Source: an uncultured Ruminococcus sp.
GTDB lineage: Bacteria; Bacillota; Clostridia; Oscillospirales; Acutalibacteraceae
Direction: 5' to 3'
DNA: 46,883 nt
Assembly (NCBI GenBank): GCA_902796915.1
Contig: CADBQS010000086.1
Span: forward strand, 1 to 46,883
Shown: positions 1 through 8,419 of the stretch, in pieces
Position numbering within the stretch: position 1 is the stretch's first letter
Layout of the letters: every line of letters begins with the position of its first letter
Program-made: the position numbers and the translations under genes
Notes under the pieces: model-generated
What the model was told of the DNA's origin: nothing
Database searches by the model: none
What the model saw: the letters and a program-made list of their open reading frames with translations, nothing else

Positions 1-1
1 G

Positions 2-1750
2 ATATATCTTTCAGCATTTTTATATGATTATGAATTTAATAGTGTAGAGAAAGTAAATAATAAAAAATCACCATATTACTATGCTTTGAAATTTAGAGAA
101 AAAATGTTATCGGTAACTAGATTTGTATTACCAGAAAGGCAAGCATCGGTTGCTAATGGAATACTTTTGGGAGATAAACATAGTATACCAGGAGATATAA
201 AAAAAGACTTTTTAGACGTTGAAGTATATCATTTATTAACGGTATCTGGAATACATGTTTCAATAGTATCTCAGATTTTAATATTTATATTAAAGAGATT
301 GAAAATAAATCAAAAAATATCTTCATTAATATCTATTGCTGTAATATTCGGTTTTATGGCTATTACGGGATTTACACCTTCAGTAATGAGAGCAGGAATA
401 ATGTCTATAATATACACTATCGGTGTTATTATAGGAAGAAATTCTGACTCTTTAAATTCGCTTGGATTTGCAGTACTAGTTTTATCCTTATTTAATCCCA
501 ACGTAGGTGGGGATATAAGGCTATGGCTTTCAGCATTATCCGTTTTAGGAATTATAACCTTTGCAAGACCAATAGAAATTAAATTGAAAGATTATTTTAG
601 TAAATATTTTAAAAGTAATAAATTATCTAATTACATATTAAAAAGTATATCAGTAACACTATCAGTAACGCTTGCATCAATGCCAGTAAATGTAATATTT
701 TTTAGGAATATATCATTAATATCACCAATTGCAAATATTTTGATGATGTTTCCTATATCTATTATGATATTTTGCACGATAGCTTTAGATATAGGTGTGA
801 TTTTGTGTTTACCAAAGATTATGATAATGCCATTTGGATTTATTTCGGGTGTAATTATAAATTATCTTACAATATGTGCCAGAGTGCTATCTAAGATAAA
901 TTTTGCAAGTATATCCATAGATTATCCATTTGTAATATTATGGGTTTCACTTACTCTCATATTAATTTCAATATGCGTATTATTTGGAAAAACTAGAAAA
1001 TATTCTAAGCTATTGACTTTTATTTCGGCTGATTTACTTCTTTTGGGTATAATATCTTATCAATTTACTATGCTAAACGTAACGAGAGTTAGCGTAGTAG
1101 ATTCAGGTAATGGCTCATCAGTTGTATTGAAGAAAAATGGACATACGGCAATAATATCCTGTGGAGGCGAATTGAAATGTAGTAATAGTGTTACTAATTA
1201 TTTGAGTAACACAAATACAAGAAACTTAGATTTTATATTAGTACCCTCTGAAGCAGAAGAGTGTAGTATGTTTTTTAGTGATATTGAAAGTCAGTATAAT
1301 GTGAATACAGTAATACTTCCTGTATCTACTACTCTTGGAAATAGCTTATCCGAAAGAAATGTTGCTGTAAAGGCAGTAAGATTTAAAGATAAAATAAATT
1401 CAAGTATATGGGGGAATGTTGAGACCTCAGTATTTAAATATGATGAATTTGTGTGGGTTTATTTAACTGTACAAGATGTAAGTCTATTAATATGTCCGAC
1501 TGGAGGAGATATAGATAAACTACCGGCTAAATATCGCAATTGTGATATTTTTATAGCCGGAGAATTACCAATGAATTATAATAGGCTAAATCCACTTAAT
1601 ACAGTAATATCTATGAATTCTCAATCGTGTAAAGTTAATGTTCCTAAATTATTGAAATATGGTATGAATACGTGCGCAACATCAGATTACGGTGCCGTAC
1701 ATATAGATATAAGTGATTCAAACCGTGTTTCAATAAGGAGGGAAATTTAA
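2..1750 (+). CDS. comEC: ComEC/Rec2-type DNA uptake channel, 5' end cut by window
   Basis: Polytopic membrane protein expected to form the channel for single-stranded DNA entry in natural transformation. The frame is open from base 2 with no stop before the first internal TTG/ATG near 86-104, so the true start lies outside the window. The Competence domain is recognisable by the HLLTVSGIHVS motif and by a run of about eight to nine hydrophobic segments up to about base 1090. The C-terminal part (VVDSGNGSSVVL, then IISCGG, then LDFILVPSEAEEC) follows the layout of the metallo-beta-lactamase domain of ComEC, but the usual HxHxDH metal motif is replaced by SEAEEC, so that domain looks catalytically dead. 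The gene precedes holA by 4 bases, and the holA ribosome site lies inside its last codons, as in many Clostridia. Identity is firm; nuclease function is doubtful. Confidence 0.88.
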   Translation: MYLSAFLYDYEFNSVEKVNNKKSPYYYALKFREKMLSVTRFVLPERQASVANGILLGDKHSIPGDIKKDFLDVEVYHLLTVSGIHVSIVSQILIFILKRLKINQKISSLISIAVIFGFMAITGFTPSVMRAGIMSIIYTIGVIIGRNSDSLNSLGFAVLVLSLFNPNVGGDIRLWLSALSVLGIITFARPIEIKLKDYFSKYFKSNKLSNYILKSISVTLSVTLASMPVNVIFFRNISLISPIANILMMFPISIMIFCTIALDIGVILCLPKIMIMPFGFISGVIINYLTICARVLSKINFASISIDYPFVILWVSLTLILISICVLFGKTRKYSKLLTFISADLLLLGIISYQFTMLNVTRVSVVDSGNGSSVVLKKNGHTAIISCGGELKCSNSVTNYLSNTNTRNLDFILVPSEAEECSMFFSDIESQYNVNTVILPVSTTLGNSLSERNVAVKAVRFKDKINSSIWGNVETSVFKYDEFVWVYLTVQDVSLLICPTGGDIDKLPAKYRNCDIFIAGELPMNYNRLNPLNTVISMNSQSCKVNVPKLLKYGMNTCATSDYGAVHIDISDSNRVSIRREI

Positions 1751-1754
1751 GGCT

Positions 1755-2804
1755 ATGCCTAAAATTACAGAATCGGATTTAAAAAAACAAATAAAGAATA
1801 ATAATTTAAGCAATTTTTACTTAATATATGGTAGCGAAAAATTTTTGATAAATTACTATGAAAAATTATTGGTAGAAAGTATAGTTGAAAAAAAACAAAG
1901 TAGTTTTAATTATAATTTATTTGATAAAGATGATATAGATATTAATCTATTAAAGACATGTATAGAAACATTTCCTATAAATTCTGATAAAAAATGCGTA
2001 TTAATAAAAAATCTTAATTTAGATGGAATGAATGCAAAGCAAATAACAGATATATGTGAAATAATTACAGACATACCAGATACATGTACGTTGCTAATAA
2101 TCCAAACAACAATTGAAGTAAACGAGAAGAAATCAAGCAAATGGAAAAAGTTCATTACTCATGTGTCTAAATTTGGTAACATTATAGAAATAAATCAAAA
2201 GACGCAAACATCATTAGAAAAACAAATTATTTCTTGGGCTAAAAAAAGAGATAAAATTTTATCTTCAGAAAATGCAAGCCGCATATTAAGTATGTGTGGT
2301 AAAAATTTAAATGATTTAAAAAATGAGATAGAAAAATTATGTGCGTTAGAAAGCGAGAGCGAAATTAAGTTAAGTACGATAGATAATATAGTTACAAAAA
2401 ATCTAGAATCAAACGTATTTGAACTTTGTAAATTATTAATTGCAGGTGATATAGCCAAAGCTTATGAATGCTTAGGCGTATTATTTTTTCAAAGAGAAGA
2501 GCCGATTATGATATTATCTGCAATTGCAAGTAATTATATTGATATGTATAGAGTAAAAGTGGCAATAGAAAGTGGACAATCTCCAACAGCAGTTTCAAGT
2601 ATTTTTGATTATAAAGGTAAGGACTTTAAAATTAAAAATGCTGAAAGAAATTTACGTTATATGTCATTAAATCAAATAAGACAGAGCATATATCTTTTGT
2701 TGGAAACAGATGTGAAATTAAAAAGCAGTAGAGTAGACGCAAGAATAATATTAGAAGAAATGATTGTAAAATTGATAAAAATAAGGAGAAATGATATTAA
2801 TTGA
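1755..2804 (+). CDS. holA: DNA polymerase III delta subunit (clamp loader)
   Basis: 349-residue HolA family protein, the delta subunit that opens the beta sliding clamp inside the clamp-loader complex. It starts with the family-typical segment that sets up the first Rossmann-like domain (FYLIYGSEKFLI, residues about 18-29), followed by the AAA+-like lid (SRILSMCGKNLNDLKNEIEKL, shortened here, about residues 175-195) and the helical collar domain at the C terminus. Delta subunits normally lack a working Walker A site, and none is seen here. Translation is probably coupled to comEC: AAGGAGGG at 1735-1742 precedes the ATG. The last codon and stop overlap the TTG start of the next gene. Length is normal for the family. 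Confidence 0.9.
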   Translation: MPKITESDLKKQIKNNNLSNFYLIYGSEKFLINYYEKLLVESIVEKKQSSFNYNLFDKDDIDINLLKTCIETFPINSDKKCVLIKNLNLDGMNAKQITDICEIITDIPDTCTLLIIQTTIEVNEKKSSKWKKFITHVSKFGNIIEINQKTQTSLEKQIISWAKKRDKILSSENASRILSMCGKNLNDLKNEIEKLCALESESEIKLSTIDNIVTKNLESNVFELCKLLIAGDIAKAYECLGVLFFQREEPIMILSAIASNYIDMYRVKVAIESGQSPTAVSSIFDYKGKDFKIKNAERNLRYMSLNQIRQSIYLLLETDVKLKSSRVDARIILEEMIVKLIKIRRNDIN

Positions 2805-3406
2805 TAAAAATAAGAGAGGCAATAATAGTAGAGGGGAAGTACGATAAAATAAAGTTATCTCAGATAGTTGATACTCTTATTATACAAACTAATGGATTTG
2901 GAATATTTAAAGATAATAAAAGGTTAGAAATGATAAGAAATATAGCTAAAACAAGGGGAATAATAGTTTTTACAGATAGTGATGCGGCTGGATTTGTGAT
3001 TAGAAATTATATACGCAGTTCCATAAAAGATGGTATTGTAAAGCATGCATACATACCTGAGATATACGGAAAAGAAAAACGAAAAATTACTTGCTCTAAG
3101 GAAGGAAAATTAGGTGTTGAAGGGATAGATAGTAAAATTATTTTGGAAATTATAAATAATTCAACTAAAGATAATGAAAAAAATGATAATATAGATTTTT
3201 ACAATTTTAGTAAATTAGATTTATATAATGCAAAATTGATCGGACATGAATCTAGCAAAATAAATAGAGAAAAATTGCTAAAAGAACTAAATTTACCACA
3301 ATACATATCTTCATCTGAGTTATTAAGAATAATAAATTCATTGGAGATAACGTTAGAAAATGATATAATATTAGAAAAATTTGATATAATAAAAAAATCC
3401 TCTTAA
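2801..3406 (+). CDS. rnmV: Toprim ribonuclease M5-like protein (5S rRNA maturation)
   Basis: 201-residue protein with an N-terminal Toprim fold: catalytic Glu in VEGKYDK (about residue 11) and the DxD motif in FTDSDAAG (about residues 58-65). The segment IIQTNGFGIF and the TRGIIVFTD block match RNase M5, the enzyme that cuts precursor 5S rRNA in Firmicutes. The C-terminal half (KLGVEGIDSKIILEII and onward) corresponds to the DUF4093 extension of this family. The start is TTG at 2801, overlapping the holA stop by 4 bases; AAGGAG lies about 13 bases upstream. A strong hairpin overlaps its stop codon. It could be a paralogous Toprim protein, but context and motifs favour RNase M5. Confidence 0.82.
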   Translation: MIKIREAIIVEGKYDKIKLSQIVDTLIIQTNGFGIFKDNKRLEMIRNIAKTRGIIVFTDSDAAGFVIRNYIRSSIKDGIVKHAYIPEIYGKEKRKITCSKEGKLGVEGIDSKIILEIINNSTKDNEKNDNIDFYNFSKLDLYNAKLIGHESSKINREKLLKELNLPQYISSSELLRIINSLEITLENDIILEKFDIIKKSS

Positions 3407-3427
3407 ATGATTGTATAGAGGATTTTT
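3393..3427 (+). terminator. Rho-independent terminator after rnmV
   Basis: An 11-base-pair perfect stem AAAAATCCTCT / AGAGGATTTTT (3393-3403 with 3417-3427) with a 13-base loop. The stem ends in a T run and overlaps the TAA stop of rnmV. It ends the comEC-holA-rnmV transcript. Confidence 0.8.
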
Positions 3428-3463
3428 GCATTATATAAATTATATGTTTTTTAAATCTTATAT

Positions 3464-3565
3464 TTAATTTTTAAAATCATTGTAAGCTTTTTCAAAAATA
3501 TTTTTTCCGTTAAGATCCGTGATAGGTTTGCTCAATGGTCCTTCTTGTTCACGCCTAATCTGATA
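3464..3565 (-). other. Coding-like 33-codon extension behind the in-frame TGA of the Nif11-type peptide gene
   Basis: Directly after the TGA at 3566-3568, and in the same frame, there are 33 sense codons ending at TAA (3464-3466). The predicted residues begin YQIRREQEGPLSKPITDLNG and end KAYNDFKN, which looks like protein rather than AT-rich spacer. Either the gene was once about 139 codons long and has a nonsense mutation, or the TGA is partly read through. No element that would promote readthrough was recognised, and TGA is a normal stop elsewhere in the window. Confidence 0.5.
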
Positions 3566-3883
3566 TCATAGAGCTGCACTACCAACAACATCTGCCGTAG
3601 CACCTAAAGTTATGCCAAGAGTTTTGCCTAACTTACCCCAAAATCCTGAACCTCCAGAGACGGCATCAAGACTAGCTTCATCCAATTCACCTTTTTTTTC
3701 AGATTGACTATTCTTTTCTTTATACAACTTAACAGTTTCACGAAGCTTGTGAGCCTCATCTAAAGATAATTTTACACCGTGTTTTTCAGCAAATAACTGT
3801 ACGTTTTCATCAGTATCTACTTGTGCTAGAATGTTTGCAAATTCTTTATCTGTGGCTAATGACAATAATTTTTTTTCATTCAT
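3566..3883 (-). CDS. Nif11/NHLP-type precursor peptide with double-glycine leader
   Basis: 105-residue precursor of a secreted, ribosomally made peptide. Residues 1-78 form a long acidic/helical leader of the Nif11-like class (FAEKHGVKLSLDEAHKL near 31-47) ending in ELDEASLDAVSGG, the double-glycine cleavage site for a C39 peptidase. The remaining 27 residues start SGFWGKLGKTLGITLG and end VVGSAAL: small, Gly-rich, amphipathic, with Ser and Thr but no Cys, so no lanthionine or sactionine rings are expected. The ribosome site AGGAGGTG sits 6-7 bases before ATG, behind a TTGACA-17-TATACT promoter. The likely exporter is encoded at 41-46 kb. A coding-like tail follows the TGA in frame, so this may be a shortened product. 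The activity of the mature peptide is unknown. Confidence 0.8.
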   Translation of the reverse strand: MNEKKLLSLATDKEFANILAQVDTDENVQLFAEKHGVKLSLDEAHKLRETVKLYKEKNSQSEKKGELDEASLDAVSGGSGFWGKLGKTLGITLGATADVVGSAAL

Positions 3884-3912
3884 AAAAACACCTCCTATTG
3901 ATTAATGATTTT

Positions 3913-3941
3913 AGTATACATTATATTTCTGCTGATGTCAA
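3913..3941 (-). promoter_or_regulatory. Consensus sigma-A promoter of the Nif11-type peptide gene
   Basis: On the minus strand, TTGACA (3936-3941) is separated by exactly 17 bases from TATACT (3913-3918). The spacing to the start codon at 3883 gives a 5' leader of roughly 20-25 bases that contains AGGAGGTG. One mismatch in twelve positions makes this one of the best promoters in the window. Confidence 0.8.
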
Positions 3942-3947
3942 TAGACA

Positions 3948-3967
3948 TTTTTTTTTTTTTTTTTTTT
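3948..3967 (+). repeat. 20-base homopolymer upstream of the peptide promoter
   Basis: An uninterrupted run of 20 T on the plus strand (A on the peptide gene's coding strand) starts 6 bases upstream of its -35 box. Its position matches an UP element, an A-tract bound by the alpha subunit C-terminal domain. A run this long is prone to slippage, so its length, and with it promoter strength, may vary between cells. Confidence 0.75.
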
Positions 3968-4024
3968 GAATATTATACTTTTTGATATATTAATATCGTA
4001 AATGGTGATTGCTAGCTAATTTAT

Positions 4025-4032
4025 GATATAAT
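4025..4032 (+). promoter_or_regulatory. Extended -10 promoter for polA
   Basis: TGATATAAT (extended -10, TGnTATAAT form) lies about 34 bases before the polA start codon. No good -35 box is found at the expected spacing, which fits an extended -10 type. The peptide gene promoter runs the other way in the same 180-base gap. Confidence 0.5.
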
Positions 4033-4065
4033 ATTTTAGAAAAATAAATTTTATGGAGGCATAGC

Positions 4066-6645
4066 GTGAAACTATTAGCTTTAGATGGAAACAGTATACT
4101 GAATAGAGCATTTTATGGGATTAAAATATTAACTACAAAAGACGGTCATTTTACTAATGCTATATATGGTTTTATGACAACATTAGAAAAATTAAAGGAT
4201 GAAGTGAAACCTGATGCAATAGCAATAGCTTTTGATTTACGTGAACCTACGTTTAGGCATAAAGCTTTTGAAAAATATAAAGCACAAAGAAAAGGAATGC
4301 CAGAGGAATTAGCTCAGCAATTACCTGTGTTAAAAGAACTATTGGTAAACTTAGGATATAAGTTAATTATGAGCCCGGGATATGAAGCTGACGATATATT
4401 AGGAACGTTAGCTCATGCATGTGATTTGAATGGATATGAATGTGTTATAGCGACTGGTGATAGAGATAGTTTACAGTTAGTTTCAAAAAACGTAACTGTT
4501 AGAATTGCTTCAACTAAATTGGGTAAGGCTGATATAAAAATTTTTGATGAAAATCAAATAATGGAAACTTATGGAGTATTACCACAACAATTAATTGATA
4601 TAAAGGCATTACAAGGAGATACATCAGATAATATACCGGGAGTAAAGGGAATAGGAGAGAAAACTGCTAAGGATTTAATACAAAAATATAAAAGCATAGA
4701 GTATATATATAATAATATAGAAGCTATAGATATAAAAGAAAGCGTAAAGAAGAAGCTTATAAATGATAAAGAAAATGCTTTTATGAGTAAAATGCTTGGC
4801 ACGATTGTAAAAAACGTACCGATTGATACTAAAGTCGAAAACTATGTTGTGAAAAAAATTGATATAGAAAATACATATAATATTATGTCCAAATTAGAGC
4901 TTTTTAGCCTAATGAAAAAATTAGGAATAGAAAATAATGTAAAAGAAGATTTAGATAATAGAAAAATAATAAATATAAAATTAAGTAAGAGTATTGATAA
5001 AATTTTAGATTTAAATAATTGTACATTTATAATTGATAATAATGAATCTAAATGTTTTATGATAATCTTATCAGAAGATAATGTATATATCACTATGCAG
5101 CAGAAAGATGAGTTTGAAAATACTATAAAGAAATTTTTAGAGAAAGATAGTATTTCAAAAAATGTATATAATTTAAAAAAACTATATACTGAAATTAATT
5201 GTGAATTTGTTGGTAATAAAGTATTTGACGTAATGCTTGCAGAGTATGTGTTAAATCCCTCGTTGACAGATTATAGCTTAGAAAGAATAATGAATAAATA
5301 TGATGTAACAGATCCTACGTTATCAGGAGATGAAGTAGATGATTATTTAAAAGACTTAGTAATTAAAGTATATAAATTAAGTGAAATAGCAAAATTACAA
5401 AAGTTGGAATTATCTGAAAATAATCAGGAGTTACTTTTAAATGATATTGAAGTACCTCTTTCTAAGGTTTTAAGCAGTATGGAGTCAATAGGTTTTAAGA
5501 TTGATAAAAATGGACTTAATGGTTATGGTAATGAATTAGGATTAAAGTTAGAAGTCTTAAAAAAAGAAATATATAAGATTGTAGGATATGAATTTAATAT
5601 TAATTCACCTAAACAATTAGGAGAAGTATTATTTGAAAAGTTGTGTTTACCTAAAGGTAAAAAGGGAAAAAATGGGTATTCTACAAATGCTGAGATACTT
5701 GAAGAATTACGTAATTATCATCCAGTTGTATCTATGATACTTGATTATAGGGCATTACATAAATTAAAATCGACATATTGCGATGGTATGATAAAATTGA
5801 TAAGTGAAGATGAAAGGATACATTCAAATTTTAATCAAACGGAAACCAGAACTGGTAGAATAAGCTCCACAGAGCCAAACTTGCAAAATATACCGATTAG
5901 AACGGAGTCTGGAAAAGTATTAAGAAAATATTTTTGTGCAGAAGATGGTTTTTTACTTATAGATGCAGATTATTCACAGATAGAACTTAGAGTACTGGCA
6001 CATTTATCTGGAGATAAAAATATGATAGATGCATTTATAAATAATGAAGATATACATGCAATTACAGCCTCTCAAATATTTAATGTACCAATAGAGATGG
6101 TAAATCCATCTATGAGGACAAAAGCGAAAGCAGTGAATTTTGGAATAGTTTATGGAATAGGAGCATTTTCTCTTTCTAAAGATTTAGGGATTATGGTAAA
6201 GGATGCAGATAGATACATTAAGGCATATCTTAACCATTATAGTGGCGTAGAGAGATATATGAAGGAAGTAACAGAAAAAGCAAAAAATCTTGGTTATTCA
6301 GAAACGATGCTTCATAGAAGGAGATATCTTCCAGAACTTAATTCATCTAATTTTAATATTAGGTCGTTTGGAGAGAGAGTAGCAAGAAATATGCCTATTC
6401 AAGGTACAGCGGCAGATATAATAAAGATAGCTATGATAAGGGTATATAAAAGATTAAAAGAAAAAAATATGAAATCCCGATTAATATTACAAGTACACGA
6501 TGAACTTATTTTAGAAGCTCATGAAAGTGAGGTAGAAGAAGTAGAAAAAATATTAATAGAAGAAATGGAAAATGCCGTAAAACTGGAGGTACCATTATTA
6601 GTGCATATAGACAAGGGGGCTACTTGGTATGACACTAAAGACTAA
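4066..6645 (+). CDS. polA: DNA polymerase I
   Basis: 859-residue family A polymerase for Okazaki fragment processing and repair synthesis. The 5'-nuclease domain occupies about residues 1-255 (AFDLREPTFRH, SPGYEADDILGTLA, GDTSDNIPGVKGIG). The middle domain is the vestigial 3'-5' exonuclease: the usual DTE motif is degenerate (FIIDNNES, near residue 325), as in Bacillus, so no proofreading is expected. The polymerase domain has motif A DADYSQIELRVLAHLSGD near residue 635, motif B RTKAKAVNFGIVYG near 685 and motif C QVHDE near 808. It starts with GTG 5-6 bases after GGAGG. It overlaps rimI by 17 bases and leads a polA-rimI-tsaD operon. Confidence 0.97.
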   Translation: MKLLALDGNSILNRAFYGIKILTTKDGHFTNAIYGFMTTLEKLKDEVKPDAIAIAFDLREPTFRHKAFEKYKAQRKGMPEELAQQLPVLKELLVNLGYKLIMSPGYEADDILGTLAHACDLNGYECVIATGDRDSLQLVSKNVTVRIASTKLGKADIKIFDENQIMETYGVLPQQLIDIKALQGDTSDNIPGVKGIGEKTAKDLIQKYKSIEYIYNNIEAIDIKESVKKKLINDKENAFMSKMLGTIVKNVPIDTKVENYVVKKIDIENTYNIMSKLELFSLMKKLGIENNVKEDLDNRKIINIKLSKSIDKILDLNNCTFIIDNNESKCFMIILSEDNVYITMQQKDEFENTIKKFLEKDSISKNVYNLKKLYTEINCEFVGNKVFDVMLAEYVLNPSLTDYSLERIMNKYDVTDPTLSGDEVDDYLKDLVIKVYKLSEIAKLQKLELSENNQELLLNDIEVPLSKVLSSMESIGFKIDKNGLNGYGNELGLKLEVLKKEIYKIVGYEFNINSPKQLGEVLFEKLCLPKGKKGKNGYSTNAEILEELRNYHPVVSMILDYRALHKLKSTYCDGMIKLISEDERIHSNFNQTETRTGRISSTEPNLQNIPIRTESGKVLRKYFCAEDGFLLIDADYSQIELRVLAHLSGDKNMIDAFINNEDIHAITASQIFNVPIEMVNPSMRTKAKAVNFGIVYGIGAFSLSKDLGIMVKDADRYIKAYLNHYSGVERYMKEVTEKAKNLGYSETMLHRRRYLPELNSSNFNIRSFGERVARNMPIQGTAADIIKIAMIRVYKRLKEKNMKSRLILQVHDELILEAHESEVEEVEKILIEEMENAVKLEVPLLVHIDKGATWYDTKD

Positions 6646-7105
6646 GATACTTGAAGATATAAAAATATGTAAAATGGAAAGAAAACATTTAGAACAAGTG
6701 GTAGAAATAGAAAAGCAGTTTTTTTCGGAAGCGTGGACAGTACAAAATTATATTAATGAGATAAGTAAGCCAAGTTCTTATTTAGTAGTTGCATGTATTG
6801 GAGAAAATGTTATTGGTCATGTTGGTATGTATACTGTTTTTTCAGAAGGCTATATACTCAATATAGCAGTAAGGGAAGGTTATCATAATTTAGGAATAGG
6901 CAAAATGCTTATGGAAGAAATGTTAGCTTATTCATTAGAAAACGAGTTGGAGTTTATAACATTAGAAGTAAGGAAATCGAATATTAATGCGATAAATTTT
7001 TATAAAAAATTAGAGTTTGATATAACCGGGGAAAGAAAGGATTTTTATAAATATCCAACGGAGGATGCTTATATAATGACAGGATATTTAAAGACAAAGG
7101 AGTGA
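6629..7105 (+). CDS. rimI: Ribosomal protein S18 alanine N-acetyltransferase (GNAT)
   Basis: 158-residue GNAT acetyltransferase. The acetyl-CoA binding loop appears as REGYHNLGIGKMLM (about residues 79-92), preceded by YILNIAV and followed by FITLEVRKSNINAINFYKKL, the characteristic RimI beta-4 to alpha-4 block. RimI acetylates the N terminus of S18 and is often next to the tsa genes, as here. The ATG at 6629 lies within the end of polA, with AGGGGG about 10 bases upstream, so translation is probably coupled. Stop TGA, then 4 bases to tsaD. RimI-like GNATs can have other substrates, but neighbourhood and length support this assignment. Confidence 0.88.
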   Translation: MTLKTKILEDIKICKMERKHLEQVVEIEKQFFSEAWTVQNYINEISKPSSYLVVACIGENVIGHVGMYTVFSEGYILNIAVREGYHNLGIGKMLMEEMLAYSLENELEFITLEVRKSNINAINFYKKLEFDITGERKDFYKYPTEDAYIMTGYLKTKE

Positions 7106-7109
7106 TAAA

Positions 7110-8114
7110 ATGAAAATATTAGCAATAGAGAGTTCATGCGATGATACAGCTGTTGCAGTAGTAGAGGATGGAAGAAATGTAATATCATCTAAAGTTAATT
7201 CTCAAATAGAAGAACATAGGATATATGGAGGAGTAGTACCGGAAATAGCATCAAGACGTCACATAGAAAATATATCTAATCTTACAAGACTTGTATTAAA
7301 AGATGCAGATTTATCATTTGAAGATATAAATGCTGTGGCCGTAACTTATGCTCCGGGGCTGATAGGTTCATTGTTAGTTGGAGTTAATTTTGCTAAGGGA
7401 ATTTCATTTGCAAGAAATATACCTTTAATACCTGTACACCATTTAAGATCACATATAGCTGCGAATTATATTACTAATCCATCTTTAAAGCCACCGTTTA
7501 TATGTCTTATAGTTTCAGGAGGGCATAGCCATATAGTAGAAGTAAAAGATTATACTAAAATGAAGATAATAGGTAAAACAAGAGACGATGCCGCCGGAGA
7601 AGCATTTGATAAAGCTGCGAGAATGATGGGATTGCCGTATCCCGGTGGTGTTATAATGGATAAAATGGCAGAGAGCGGAGATGAAAATAAATTTAGTTTG
7701 CCACATCCCAATATTACAAATGGTAAATATGATTTTAGCTTTTCTGGACTAAAAACAGCTATAATAAATCAAATACATAATATGAAACAAAAAAATCAAC
7801 AACTTCCCGTTAATGATTTATGTGCATCTTTTAGAAAAGCTGTTGTTGATTGTCTAATTACAAAATTTACATCAGCGGCTCAAAATCTTGGATATAAAAA
7901 ATTAGTAATAGCAGGAGGAGTTTCGGCTAATTCACTTTTAAGAAGAAACCTTGAATCAGAATGTAAAAAAAGAGATTGGGAACTTTATAAACCTAGCATA
8001 GATTTATGTGGAGATAATGCAGCTATGGTGGGGTCACAGGCGTATTATGAGTTTATGGATAACAACATAGCTAGCATGGATTTGAATGCTTATGCAACTA
8101 AGACAATAGAATAA
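7110..8114 (+). CDS. tsaD: tRNA threonylcarbamoyladenosine transferase TsaD
   Basis: 334-residue ASKHA-fold protein (Kae1/Qri7/YgjD family) that, with TsaB and TsaE, moves the threonylcarbamoyl group to A37 of ANN-reading tRNAs. Visible motifs are AIESSCDDTAVAVV at the N terminus, metal-site histidines in PVHHLRSH (about residues 109-114), VSGGHSHIV (about 136-144) and VAGGVSAN-type IAGGVSANSLLRR near 269-281, plus CGDNAAMV. The ribosome site AAAGGAG is 7-9 bases upstream of ATG. Its stop codon overlaps the first readable codons of a degraded precursor peptide gene, so sequence downstream of tsaD has been rearranged. tsaB and tsaE are not in the window. Confidence 0.96.
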   Translation: MKILAIESSCDDTAVAVVEDGRNVISSKVNSQIEEHRIYGGVVPEIASRRHIENISNLTRLVLKDADLSFEDINAVAVTYAPGLIGSLLVGVNFAKGISFARNIPLIPVHHLRSHIAANYITNPSLKPPFICLIVSGGHSHIVEVKDYTKMKIIGKTRDDAAGEAFDKAARMMGLPYPGGVIMDKMAESGDENKFSLPHPNITNGKYDFSFSGLKTAIINQIHNMKQKNQQLPVNDLCASFRKAVVDCLITKFTSAAQNLGYKKLVIAGGVSANSLLRRNLESECKKRDWELYKPSIDLCGDNAAMVGSQAYYEFMDNNIASMDLNAYATKTIE

Positions 8115-8401
8115 AAAAGAGGATTTAGAAAAAATTTGTTTAAATAAAGAAAATATAAATAAAATCTTACAAGCAAAAACAAAAGATGATATTAAAGAAT
8201 TGTTTGTTGAAAAGGGTATTGAGATTACAGATGAAAGATTCAGAGTTTTAAAGGATTCCTATTCAAAGGTTGTTGAGGAAGTAAAGAATTCTAGCCAAGA
8301 GGAATTGAAGAAGATTAGTGGAGAGCAATAAAATAAAAAGAGAAGGAATGAGGGGAGGCTTTGTGGGTGTGGTCTTCGGTGTAATTGATTCTGGTGTTTA
8401 A
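8110..8401 (+). pseudogene. Decayed Nif11-type leader peptide gene fused to the tsaD 3' end
   Basis: From 8110 an open frame encodes a Nif11-like leader: KKEDLEKICLNKENINKILQ, then IKELFVEKGIEITDERF, then EELKKISGEQ and TAA at 8329-8331. There is no start codon; a TAG in the same frame lies inside the last tsaD codons at 8107-8109. After the stop, the +1 frame continues with SNKIKREGMRGGFVGVVFG and IDSGV before TAA at 8399-8401, resembling a Gly/Val-rich core after a GG site. One missing or extra base near 8320-8330 would join leader and core. The gene has therefore lost its promoter, its start and its reading frame. Read as a relic of a third NHLP-type precursor; which core sequence was ancestral is inferred. 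Confidence 0.68.
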
Positions 8402-8419
8402 GAATAATTTTAAGTATGA

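Noticed and set aside
3464-3883. TGA as a recoded sense codon across the organism
   Set aside because: TGA ends holA, rimI, the TPM-domain gene and the aminotransferase at expected lengths, so general recoding is excluded.
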